The notes beneath the pieces are model-generated. The model made no database searches. It saw only the letters and a list, made by a program, of their open reading frames with translations, and had not been told where the DNA came from. From Pseudomonadota bacterium (GTDB lineage Bacteria; Pseudomonadota; Gammaproteobacteria; Burkholderiales; Rhodocyclaceae): 64,000 nt of DNA. Below, in pieces: positions 33,709 to 42,192 of this stretch. Location of the stretch: NCBI GenBank assembly GCA_018262095.1, contig JAGTRW010000022.1:20210-84209 (forward strand), written 5' to 3'. Within the stretch, counting starts at the first letter, position 1; the number at the start of each line of letters is the position of its first letter. Both the position numbers and the translations under genes were made by a program.

Positions 33709-35840
33709 GGCTGCGGACGGTCCGCCAGCGGCCTGACTTCGCTGCGCGCGTCGACCACCGGGACCGGCGCCAGCGGCGGCAGCTGCACCTTGGGCGGCGC
33801 GTCGAGCACCAGGCTCTTGGGCATCTCGAAGCGCCCCTGCTCGGCGCGGATATAGTCGTAGCGTTCGGACGACAGCGCAGCGCTCGACTTGGCATCGCGC
33901 AGCACGGCCGGGCGCAGGAAAACCATCAGATTGGTCTTGCTGTGGTCGCGAGTTTCGTAGCGGAACATGCCGCCGAGCCAAGGAATGTCGCCGAGCAGCG
34001 GCACCTTGTTGACGGCCAGCGCGACCCGGTCTTCGATCAACCCGCCGAGAACGATGGTCTGGCCGTCGTCGACCAGCACCTTGGTCTCGATCAGCCGGAT
34101 CCGGGTGGCGATTCCCGCGCCGTTGGTATTGACCGAGTTGTCGATGCTCGACACTTCCTGGACGACGGTCAGCGTGATCGAGCCGCTGTCGGAAACCTGC
34201 GGCTTGATCTTGAGCTTGATGCCGATATCCTTGCGCTCGACGGTCTGAAACGGATTGCTCGAACTGTTGGCCGAGGTCGTATAGGAGCCGGTCAGGATCG
34301 GGATATTCTGCCCGACGGTGATCTTGGCTTCTTCGTTGTCGAGCATCAGCAGATTCGGCGTCGACAAGACGTTGCCGTCGCCGAGCTTTTCGATGGCGGT
34401 CGCGAGAACGCCGAAGGTGCCGCTCGAATTGACCAGGCCGATGTCAAACCCGACCGGAATCGACACCGTGCCTTTCGATTTGTAATCGGAATACAAGGTG
34501 GCCAGATTGGTCCCGGTCGGACTGATCGACTGCAGCGCGCCGCCATTGACTGAATTGTTACCCGCCCCGGCGACCCACTGCACGCCGAGCTCGGTGGCTT
34601 TTGAGACGTCAACTTCGGCGATCAGCGCCTCGATATAAATCTGCGCCCGGCGCACATCGAGCTTGTCGATCACCGTGCGCAGGTTGTTGTAGACGTGATC
34701 CGGCGCGGTGATGACCAGTGAATTGGTCACGGCGTCGGCCTGGATCAGCACCGTGGCGCCGCCGACCTGGACGTTGACGCTGGCGGTCTGCGGCGTGGAC
34801 GATGTCGTTGACGAGGTCGTCGGCGAAGTCGTCGGCGAAGCCGTCGGCGAAGCGAAGCTGTTGCCGGTGCCTGAAGTATTGGTGCTGGCGAAGCCGCTAT
34901 TGGATGAACTGGCGCCACTGGCGCCCGAGGCGGAGGCGCCGGATCCGCCATCCTGGCCGGTCAGGATGCCTTTCAAGGTGCTGGCCAGGCGCACGGCTTC
35001 GGCGTTGCGCAGATAGACGACGTTGATATTGCTGCCCGACGCCGCCGGGATGTCGAGGCGGGTCACCAGCGATTTGATCTGCTTGGTGTGCGAGGCCGCT
35101 TCGCTGCGCACCAGCAGCTGGTTGCCGCGCAGATCGGGGACGATGACCGTGCGGCGGACGCCTTCGGGGATCGGTTGCGGCGCGGCGATGCCCTGCACCA
35201 CCACCTCGGGCAGCAGGCGCGCAATGGTCTGGACAATGTCGAGCACCGAAGCGTACTTGACCGGTATCGTCAGCACCTCGCCCGCTTGCGGCTGGTCGAC
35301 GCTTTCGATGATCTGGCTGATGCGCGCGACGTTATCGGCGTAGTCGGTAATCACCAGGGTGTTGTTGCCCTGGTAGGCGGCCATGTAGTTATTGGCGGAT
35401 ACCAGCGGCCTGAGCGTCGTGACCAGTTGCGTCGCCGACTCGTAGACCAGCGGATAAACCTTGGTGATCATTTGGTCGCCCGAACTTTTGCCCTTGCGGG
35501 TAAAAACCTGCGTGGCCTGGGTCTTGGCGTCGGCGTCAGGCATCACCTTGACGATGCTGCCATTTTCAACGGCGGTGAAGCCCTGCTGACGCAAGGCCGA
35601 GAGCAGGATCGGATAGACCAGGTCGCGCGCCACCGCTTGGTTCGAGATGATGTTGACCGAGCCCTTGACCTTGGGATCGATGACAAAATTCTTGCCGGTG
35701 ATCACCCCGACCGCCTTGATCGTCGACTCGATGTCGGAATTGACGAAATTGAGCGTCACCAGATTGTCTTGCGCGACGGCTGAGGATAAGCAGGCGACCA
35801 GCAGCAACGCCAGCAGGCAGGGGCGGAAGACATTTTTCAT
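33705..35840 (-). CDS. gspD: Type II secretion system secretin GspD
   Basis: A 711-residue outer-membrane secretin. Signal peptide MKNVFRPCLLALLLVACLSSAVA, then N0 (VTLNFVNSDIESTIKAVGVITGKNFVIDPKVKG), N1-N3 domains and the C-terminal secretin barrel (VLSTPNLLMLDNEEAKITVGQNIPI; VVQEVSSID; LGGLIEDR). A Ser/Thr/Pro/Gly-rich linker of about 60 residues interrupts N3 (about residues 292-352) and is partly coded by a 12-bp tandem repeat. The LLVACLSS stretch could be read as a lipobox, but signal peptidase I cleavage at AVA-QD looks better. It overlaps gspC and gspE by four bases each. Confidence 0.96.
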   Translation of the reverse strand: MKNVFRPCLLALLLVACLSSAVAQDNLVTLNFVNSDIESTIKAVGVITGKNFVIDPKVKGSVNIISNQAVARDLVYPILLSALRQQGFTAVENGSIVKVMPDADAKTQATQVFTRKGKSSGDQMITKVYPLVYESATQLVTTLRPLVSANNYMAAYQGNNTLVITDYADNVARISQIIESVDQPQAGEVLTIPVKYASVLDIVQTIARLLPEVVVQGIAAPQPIPEGVRRTVIVPDLRGNQLLVRSEAASHTKQIKSLVTRLDIPAASGSNINVVYLRNAEAVRLASTLKGILTGQDGGSGASASGASGASSSNSGFASTNTSGTGNSFASPTASPTTSPTTSSTTSSTPQTASVNVQVGGATVLIQADAVTNSLVITAPDHVYNNLRTVIDKLDVRRAQIYIEALIAEVDVSKATELGVQWVAGAGNNSVNGGALQSISPTGTNLATLYSDYKSKGTVSIPVGFDIGLVNSSGTFGVLATAIEKLGDGNVLSTPNLLMLDNEEAKITVGQNIPILTGSYTTSANSSSNPFQTVERKDIGIKLKIKPQVSDSGSITLTVVQEVSSIDNSVNTNGAGIATRIRLIETKVLVDDGQTIVLGGLIEDRVALAVNKVPLLGDIPWLGGMFRYETRDHSKTNLMVFLRPAVLRDAKSSAALSSERYDYIRAEQGRFEMPKSLVLDAPPKVQLPPLAPVPVVDARSEVRPLADRPQP
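34801..34852. repeat. 12-bp tandem repeat inside gspD
   Basis: Four-plus units of a 12-base motif (consensus GAAGTCGTCGGC on the plus strand; units start at 34801, 34813, 34825, 34837 and a partial one at 34849). It codes the Ser-Pro-Thr-Thr type repeats in the GspD N3 linker. Unit length is a multiple of three, so gain or loss would change linker length without a frameshift. Confidence 0.8.
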
Positions 35841-36598
35841 GGTTGGATTTCGTAGTGCTGGGTCAGGTGAGCGCCGTTGCGCACGAGGACGATATCCACC
35901 GGAGCGGACTGTCCGAAGTAATGAAAGATCAGCGAAATGTCGGCCAGCTGATCGAGCGGACGTTGGTTGATTCGCTTGAGAATATCGCCGCTTTTGAGCT
36001 GCAGCAGTTTGGCCAGCGGCTGGCTGGAGGCATTGACGACCCGGATGCCGCCCTCGGGCGCTGCGGCCAGTCCTTGATCCCAGTTGCCGAGGTTGCCGCC
36101 CTGGATCAGCGTGGCCATCTGGCCGCGCGTCAGGCGGATCGGCGGAAGAGCGCGCGCTGACGCCGACTCGACTTTGGCAAACAAGGGCGTGGCAGCCGAC
36201 GTCGGCAGCGAGAATTTTAGCTCTTTGCGCACCCCGGCCTGCTCGATGGTGATCTGGTTCGGCTCGACCGCCACCAGTTTGCTGCCCGGCCGTATTTCCA
36301 TGCCGACACGAACCGCGACGCTGGTGCCGCCGCTCTTGAGCAAAGCCACGCCATTCCTGCCGGCAACCACCGCCATCAGCGTGTAGTCGCCCAGCACCTC
36401 GGCAACGGCTTTGCCGTCGGCACCGTACCAGCGCAGAAAGGCGTCGCGCGAAACCTGGCTGGCGGCTGAATTCTGCCGCGGCATCTGCAGATTGACGTCA
36501 GCTGTCGGCGGCGAAAACAGCAGCCAGAATAGCCCGGACAGCTGCCAGCACAGCACGACGACAAGAAATCTTTCGAGCCAGATCGGCAGTCCCGACAA
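35837..36598 (-). CDS. gspC: Type II secretion system protein GspC (start uncertain: TTG 36598 or ATT 36655)
   Basis: A 253-residue (minimum) inner-membrane protein: membrane helix FLVVVLCWQLSGLFWLLF near the N terminus, the homology region (DYTLMAVVAGRNGVALLKSGG ... VRVGMEIRPGSKLVAVEPNQI) that docks on the GspD N0 domain, and a C-terminal PDZ domain (GGIRVVNASSQPLAKLLQLKSGDILKRINQRPLDQLADI). It recruits substrate and couples platform to secretin. No ATG or GTG starts this frame. TTG at 36598 lacks a ribosome site; an in-frame ATT at 36655 lies six bases after AAAGGAG. It is the first gene of the T2SS operon. Confidence 0.88.
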   Translation of the reverse strand: MSGLPIWLERFLVVVLCWQLSGLFWLLFSPPTADVNLQMPRQNSAASQVSRDAFLRWYGADGKAVAEVLGDYTLMAVVAGRNGVALLKSGGTSVAVRVGMEIRPGSKLVAVEPNQITIEQAGVRKELKFSLPTSAATPLFAKVESASARALPPIRLTRGQMATLIQGGNLGNWDQGLAAAPEGGIRVVNASSQPLAKLLQLKSGDILKRINQRPLDQLADISLIFHYFGQSAPVDIVLVRNGAHLTQHYEIQP

Positions 36599-36655
36599 AT
36601 GAGGTCGGCAACGCGGAATCGCGGCAGCAAACGATGAAGACCAGTTGGGGCTAAT

Positions 36656-37209
36656 GGCCGGCTCCTTTGTTTCTTTCGATTTCTCTCATGTCGTCTTTAC
36701 CGCCAAACAGCGCAGTCGCTCCCGGCCAAAACACAATTCCAACGCGAACAAAAACCGGCTTGCGACAGCATAAGCGAGCGCGAGCTAAAGGCTCTGCAAC
36801 ATCGGGATGCTTCTGAACGTCCTGTAGTAAATTGCCACGCCTCGGTTGGCGATCTGATCTGCGCGGAGAACCGGGCATCGTCGCTTGCCTGACGTCGTCT
36901 GGCTGCTGATTGTACCTTGAGCCCGCTCACCCGAGGCGGTTTTCGTAGGCTGACACGATACCGGAGTCAGTAATCAGAAAGGGGTTCTGGCCGGATCAAT
37001 GTTTGCTGCACAGGGCGCTAATGTAATACGAGATATCGATCAGGCACATACCGTTTACTCATGCCCTTCATGCCCACGCAAGCACTCAACCACTCTGCGC
37101 GAACGTCGCTGACGGCTAGCCGGCAGAAAGATCACTTTAAAACGGACATTCTGTTCGGCGGCCGGGCCAAGCTTAGCCGGCGACGGCGCCGCCCCCCTGA
37201 GCGCCCCGC
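36656..37209. other. 550-base intergenic region upstream of the T2SS operon
   Basis: No credible gene. It should hold the promoter of the twelve-gene gsp operon. On the minus strand a TACAAT hexamer at about 36912-36917 could be a -10 box, but no good -35 accompanies it. The right end, approaching 37209, is where the aldo/keto reductase gene ends. I see no terminator with confidence and no known riboswitch pattern. Confidence 0.4.
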
Positions 37210-38043
37210 TCAGAGCATTTCAAGCGGTTTGGCGCGGCGCGGCGGCGGGAAGATCGCGTCGAGCGCCTGCAGCACGTCATCGCCAAGCGGACACGCGAGC
37301 GCACCATAGTTCTCGTCGACGTGCGCGCCTTGCGCGGCTTTCGGGATCGCGATCACGTTGCGCCTGGACAATACCCAGGCGAGCGCCAGCTGCGCCGCCG
37401 GCTGCCCGATTTGCGCGGCGAGTTTCTGCAGGCGTGGCTCATCGAGCAATCGCGCCTGTTCGATCGGCGAATACGCCATCAGCGGAATTTTGCGCTCGCC
37501 GCACCACGGCAGCAGGTCCCATTCGATGCCGCGCCGCGAAAGGTTGTAGAGCACCTGGTCGGTCGCCACGCGATCGCCGCCGGGTGTGGCAACAAGTTCG
37601 GCCATGTCCGCCGGATCGAGGTTGGAAGCGCCCCAGTGCCTGATCTTGCCGTCGCGCTGCAATCGTTCAAAGGCGGCGATCGTTTCGCCGAAAGGCACGT
37701 TGCCGCGCCAGTGCAGCAGATAAAGGTCGATGCAGTCGGTAGCGAGTCGCGTCAGGCTGCGCTCGCAAGCGGCGATGGTGCCCTGCCGGCTGGCGTGATG
37801 CGGATAGACCTTGCTGACCAGGAAGACCTGCTCGCGGCGACCGGCGATCGCCTTGCCGACCAGCGTTTCGGCGGCGCCGTCGCCGTACATCTCGGCGGTG
37901 TCGATCAAGCTCATGCCGAGTTCGATGCCACGCTGCAGGCTGCGGATCTCCTGCTCGCGCAAGGCGCGGCTCTCGCCCATGGCCCACGTTCCCATGCCTA
38001 GCGCGGGAACCTGCTCGCCATCAGAGAAACTTACAAATTTCAT
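37210..38043 (-). CDS. Aldo/keto reductase
   Basis: A 277-residue NADPH-dependent aldo/keto reductase of (beta/alpha)8-barrel fold. The catalytic tetrad is visible: Asp in LIDTAEMYGDG (with Tyr of MYG), Lys in LVSKVYPHHAS and His in DLYLLHWRGN. VIAIPKAAQGAHVDENYGA is the cofactor-binding C-terminal segment. The ATG at 38043 (MKFVSFSDG) has GAGG upstream; an earlier start would run into the neighbouring repeat. Its substrate is unknown; the family reduces aldehydes and 2,5-diketo-type sugars. Confidence 0.9.
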   Translation of the reverse strand: MKFVSFSDGEQVPALGMGTWAMGESRALREQEIRSLQRGIELGMSLIDTAEMYGDGAAETLVGKAIAGRREQVFLVSKVYPHHASRQGTIAACERSLTRLATDCIDLYLLHWRGNVPFGETIAAFERLQRDGKIRHWGASNLDPADMAELVATPGGDRVATDQVLYNLSRRGIEWDLLPWCGERKIPLMAYSPIEQARLLDEPRLQKLAAQIGQPAAQLALAWVLSRRNVIAIPKAAQGAHVDENYGALACPLGDDVLQALDAIFPPPRRAKPLEML

Positions 38044-38056
38044 CCCAAAAACCTCA

Positions 38057-38194
38057 GTTAACCACAACGAACACAACGATCACGAAGAAAAAACAATTGC
38101 TTGCAATGCATCGATGTATCAGCGAAATGGAGAGTCACAGAAACCGCTAAGAACCAAGGATCTTCGTTGTGTCCGTTGTGTCGTTGTGGTTTGA
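38057..38194. repeat. Dispersed palindromic element, copy 2
   Basis: Left arm 38057-38094 (GTTAACCACAACGAACACAA and on), right arm 38161-38194 (CTTCGTTGTGTCCGTTGTG then TCGTTGTGGTTTG). The arms are near inverted repeats about 66 bases apart and use the CAACGA-type module, like copy 1. It lies between the DHA2 transporter 3' end and the aldo/keto reductase start. Confidence 0.8.
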
Positions 38195-38236
38195 ATACGG
38201 TTTCTAGCTTCATGACTATCTCCGTCGGGCAGGAAC

Positions 38237-39661
38237 TCAGTCTGGCGACAGGCCCTGGCTGACGTTGGCACCGTCGTTGCGGCGCAGCGTCCAGAACGAC
38301 AGAGACGAAATCACGGTCAACGCGCCGAGCGTCAGGAAAGCGTGGTGCAGCGCGCTGATCACGGCAACTTGATCGGATTGCGGCAGATCGCCCAGATACC
38401 AGGCGGTAATCAGCGAGCCGCAGGCCAGGCCGAAACTCATCGACAGCTGCTGCAAGGAACTCGCGATGCTGCTCGCCATGCTCGAATCGGCGGTCTTGAC
38501 GTCGGCGTACGCCATCGTGTTCATGCTTGAGAACTGCAGCGAATTGAAGAAGCCCTGGGCCAGGCTCAGCGCGACGATCAGCGCGATCGGCGTGGCCGGA
38601 GCGACGGTCGCGAACAGGCTGATGGTGACGCCGATCATCACGGTGTTCACCGTCAGCACGCGACGGAAGCCGAAGCGCTTGAGGATAGGCGCCGACAGAA
38701 ACTTCATCGCCATCGCCGCCGCCGTCGTCGGCATCATCAGCAGTCCGGATTGCCAGGCCGGCAGTCCGAGGCCGAGCTGATAAAGCAAGGGCAGCAGGAA
38801 AGGCAGGCTGCCCAGGCCGAGGCGGGTGACGAAGCCACCGACCACCGCGACGCGGAAGGTGCGCACGCGAAACAGCGCCAGCCGCAGGATCGGGAAGCGG
38901 GTATGGCGCGCATGCCCGACATACGCCGTGAGCAGGCTGAGCGCGACGAGCAGCAGGATGGCCGCCGACGTCACGTCGATGCGGTGCTCGCCGAAAATTT
39001 CGAGCAGCCACGAGAGCAACGCCGTTCCCGCGCCGAACAGCACCAGCCCAACGACATCGAGCGGCCGCGACTTCTCGCCGCGGTAGTCCGGCATGTGCCG
39101 ATGGATCAGCCATTGCGCTGCCAGCCCGACCGGCACATTGACGAAGAAGATCGCCCGCCACGGCAGCCAGTGCACGATCAGGCCGCCGATCGTCGGCCCG
39201 AGCAAGGGCCCGATCAACGCCGGGATGATCACGAAGTTCATCGCCATCAAGAGCTCGGACTTCGGGAAGGTGCGGATGATCGTCAGCCTGCCGACCGGCA
39301 TCATCATCGCTGCGCCGATTCCCTGCAGGATGCGCGCCGCGACGAGCATCGGAACGTTGAGCGACAGGCCGCACAGCACCGAGGAAAAGGTGAAGATCGC
39401 CACCGCGCTGCTGAACACGCGCCGCGTACCGAAACGGTCGGCCATCCAGCCGCTGATCGGAATGCACACCGCCAGGCTCAGGATGTAGCTGGTGACCACC
39501 GCCTTGAGGCTGAGCGGCGTCACGTTGAGGCTGGCGGCCATCGCCGGCACCGCGGTATTGACGATCGTCGAGTCGAGCTGTTCCATGAACAGCGCGGTGG
39601 CGACCACCCACGGCAGATAACGCTTGAGCGAACGGTCGGCCTGATCAGGACTCGAAATCAT
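38237..39661 (-). CDS. DHA2-family MFS multidrug efflux transporter
   Basis: A 474-residue major facilitator protein with about 14 helices, DHA2 type. Motif C-like and A motifs are present: LDSTIVNTAVPAMAASL in helix 1 (the DHA2 D1 motif), GWMADRFGTRRVF between helices 2 and 3, and ARILQGIGAAMMMPVGRL in helix 4. The ATG at 39661 (MISSPDQADRSLKRYLPW) is chosen; the open frame beyond it is Arg-rich shadow of prc. It probably exports drugs or toxic metabolites by proton antiport. Its 5' end lies 47 bases from the prc stop on the same strand. Confidence 0.9.
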   Translation of the reverse strand: MISSPDQADRSLKRYLPWVVATALFMEQLDSTIVNTAVPAMAASLNVTPLSLKAVVTSYILSLAVCIPISGWMADRFGTRRVFSSAVAIFTFSSVLCGLSLNVPMLVAARILQGIGAAMMMPVGRLTIIRTFPKSELLMAMNFVIIPALIGPLLGPTIGGLIVHWLPWRAIFFVNVPVGLAAQWLIHRHMPDYRGEKSRPLDVVGLVLFGAGTALLSWLLEIFGEHRIDVTSAAILLLVALSLLTAYVGHARHTRFPILRLALFRVRTFRVAVVGGFVTRLGLGSLPFLLPLLYQLGLGLPAWQSGLLMMPTTAAAMAMKFLSAPILKRFGFRRVLTVNTVMIGVTISLFATVAPATPIALIVALSLAQGFFNSLQFSSMNTMAYADVKTADSSMASSIASSLQQLSMSFGLACGSLITAWYLGDLPQSDQVAVISALHHAFLTLGALTVISSLSFWTLRRNDGANVSQGLSPD

Positions 39662-39707
39662 CGCGGCGAAGATTTCACGACGGGCCTCAAAACACCAGCG
39701 ACACGAC

Positions 39708-41891
39708 CTAGCGGATCGCCGCAGCCGGCGCCGCCGACGCCTGTTTGGTGCCGGCCATCGGCCAGGCGCGGCGCTTGGCCCTGGGCGTCGAACGCGGCTG
39801 GCGCAGGTCAACTTCGTCGCTCAGGATACGCACGGCTTCGTTGAGCAGAACGTCCTTTTCATTCTTGAGCGACTTTTCGGTGCTCAACTCGTTGGAGAGA
39901 TTGCGTTCGTCGGCCTCCAGGCCATCGTCGCCAAGCGCATGGCTCTTTGCCGCGACGTCAGGCGTGCCGTCCTTGGCCACCGCGCGTCGCGTTTCGCGCG
40001 ATTTGAGGCGCAGTTCCTGCACGTCGCGCTGCGCACGCCGCTCGGCTTCGTTGAGCGAAAGCACGGGGTCTTTGCGCTGCCGGTTGATTTCGGCAAGATC
40101 CTGCTCGAGGTACTGGAAATCCTTGTTCTTCCTGACCCGCGCCAGGTGCCGTTCGAGCAGCATCGGCAGCAGCGGACCGAGCTTGCTGGCCGGCGAATAG
40201 GTGGCGGGCTTGATCTGCGTCCACGGCAGCGCGTTGTCGAAGCTCGATTCGCCGAAATCATGCGTCAGCGCCGGGAAGGGAATGTCCGGCTTGACGCCGC
40301 GCAGCTGGGTGGTGCCGCCGTTGACGCGGAAAAACTGGGCGATCGTCATCGTCAGTTCGCCGAATTTCGGCTTGTCGCTCTTGGCGAGCTGATCGAGATT
40401 GATCACGGTTTGCACGGTGCCCTTGCCAAAACTCGGCTCGCCGATCACCACGCCACGACCGTAGTCCTGAATCGCCGCAGCGAAGATCTCCGACGCCGAC
40501 GCCGAACCTCGGTTGATCAGCACGCCCAGCGAACCGTCCCAGACGACGCCGGCGCGCTCGTCGCTTTCGACCGAGATCTTGCCCTGCGCGTTGCGCTGTT
40601 GCACCACCGGCCCCTTGCCGACGAACAGGCCGGTCAGCTCGATCGCCTCGGAGAGTGAGCCACCGCCGTTATTGCGCAAGTCGATCAGCACGCTATCGAC
40701 CTTTTCCTTTTTGAGTTCGCCGAGCAGACGCGCGACGTCGCGCGTCGCGCTCTTGAAGTTCGGCTCGCCCTTGCTGCGCGCCTCGAAATCCTGATAGAAG
40801 GTCGGCAGCGCGATCACGCCGACGCGACGGGTGAGATCGCCGTCGCGCACCGAGAGCACCGACTTCTGCGCCGCCTGCGTCTCCAGCGTGATCTTTTTCC
40901 TGACCAGCGAAACGAGCTTGTGTTTGCCGTCGGGGCCGGCGTCTACCGGCAGGATGTCGAGCCTGACCACCGAGTCGGCGGTGCCGCGGATGATCGCCAC
41001 CGAGTCGTCGAGGCGCCAGCCCTGGATGTCGACCATCGCGGCGTCGCCCTGCGCGACGCCGAGGATGCGGTCACCGACCTTGAGCTCGCCCGAGAGGATC
41101 GCCGGACCGCCGGCGATCAGCTCGCGAATCATCGTGTAGTCGTCCTTCTCGGACAGCGAAGCGCCGATCCCGACCAGCGACAGCCGCATCGCAATGTCGA
41201 AATCCTCGGCGGCGCGCACTCCCATGTAATTGGTATGCGGATCGATGGCCATGGTGTACGAATTCATGAACAGCGCGAAGGCATCGTCGCTCTTGGCACG
41301 CGCGATGCGCTTCTGCGAATTCTCGTAACGCTTGTCGAGCGTTTCGGCAATTCCCTTGTCGTCCTTGCCGGCGAGTTTGAGACGCAACCAGTCGTTTTTG
41401 ACTCGCTTGCGCCACAGCTCGCGAACCTCATCGTCGGATTTCGCCCAGTCTTCCTTCTCGCGCTCGTATTGATAGCTCTCCTTCGCCGAGAAATCGAAGC
41501 CATCCTTGAGCAAACTGCGCGCGTAGGCGAAACGCTCACCGACCCGCCGCGCGTAGAGATTGTAAATGGCGAAAGGAATGCTCAGATCCTCGCCGATGAT
41601 CGCGTCGTCAAGCCGGGTACGCGCGGCCGTCAGCTGGTCGATATCGCTCTTGACGAAGACCAGTCGCTCGGGATCGAGCGACTTCAGATAGTGATCGAAG
41701 ATCTTCTTCGACATCGCGTCGTCGAGCGGCGTCGCCTTGTAGTGATAGCGGATCAGCAGTTCAGCCGCCAGATGCGCCGCCTGCGACTGTTGCGGCAAAG
41801 GCTTGAGCGCCAGCGTCGCGTCCGGATCGAACGACGCGGCCCGCGCGACGCTCGCCAGCACCAGGACTATCCACAGCAGTTTCTTTATCAT
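39708..41891 (-). CDS. prc: Tail-specific (carboxy-terminal processing) protease Prc
   Basis: A 727-residue periplasmic S41 protease. Signal peptide MIKKLLWIVLVLASVARA, N-terminal helical Prc domain (about 25-230), PDZ (about 235-320, LVGIGASLSEKDDYTMIRELIAGGPA), and the catalytic domain with Ser in NRGSASASEIFAAA (about 461) and Lys in PSFGKGTVQT (about 487), a 26-residue spacing close to that of E. coli Prc. The C-terminal DUF3340-like helical domain follows. The ATG at 41891 is taken in preference to the TTG one codon before. Prc trims or degrades periplasmic proteins, including penicillin-binding proteins and MepS. Confidence 0.95.
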   Translation of the reverse strand: MIKKLLWIVLVLASVARAASFDPDATLALKPLPQQSQAAHLAAELLIRYHYKATPLDDAMSKKIFDHYLKSLDPERLVFVKSDIDQLTAARTRLDDAIIGEDLSIPFAIYNLYARRVGERFAYARSLLKDGFDFSAKESYQYEREKEDWAKSDDEVRELWRKRVKNDWLRLKLAGKDDKGIAETLDKRYENSQKRIARAKSDDAFALFMNSYTMAIDPHTNYMGVRAAEDFDIAMRLSLVGIGASLSEKDDYTMIRELIAGGPAILSGELKVGDRILGVAQGDAAMVDIQGWRLDDSVAIIRGTADSVVRLDILPVDAGPDGKHKLVSLVRKKITLETQAAQKSVLSVRDGDLTRRVGVIALPTFYQDFEARSKGEPNFKSATRDVARLLGELKKEKVDSVLIDLRNNGGGSLSEAIELTGLFVGKGPVVQQRNAQGKISVESDERAGVVWDGSLGVLINRGSASASEIFAAAIQDYGRGVVIGEPSFGKGTVQTVINLDQLAKSDKPKFGELTMTIAQFFRVNGGTTQLRGVKPDIPFPALTHDFGESSFDNALPWTQIKPATYSPASKLGPLLPMLLERHLARVRKNKDFQYLEQDLAEINRQRKDPVLSLNEAERRAQRDVQELRLKSRETRRAVAKDGTPDVAAKSHALGDDGLEADERNLSNELSTEKSLKNEKDVLLNEAVRILSDEVDLRQPRSTPRAKRRAWPMAGTKQASAAPAAAIR

Positions 41892-42192
41892 CAACGATCC
41901 ATTACGCGGTCAAAATAATCGGCGCCGATGTCCGTAGCCAGCCTCCAGAGCACGCGCCGAGTTCGATAGGACCCATGCTACGGGATATCGTTGCATCGTA
42001 TTGTATCGGTTTGCACCGGCGGCAAGGCGCTGCACACCGCGGCGTCGAAAAAACAACGCTCGCCTGCGACGCAGCCCGATCAGCGAGCTTGCCGCAGCGC
42101 GCGAGCTTCTTTAAGCTGCGACATCGTCCCCGCCGCTTCAATCCGCAGTCAGCGGCGCAGCAATCCGACCCGCCCATTTACGGAACCGACCG
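41892..42192. other. Divergent intergenic region between prc and HD-GYP gene
   Basis: About 300 bases, presumably holding both promoters. I see no strong palindrome or known motif. The open frames in it are antisense or short and have no family resemblance. Confidence 0.4.
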
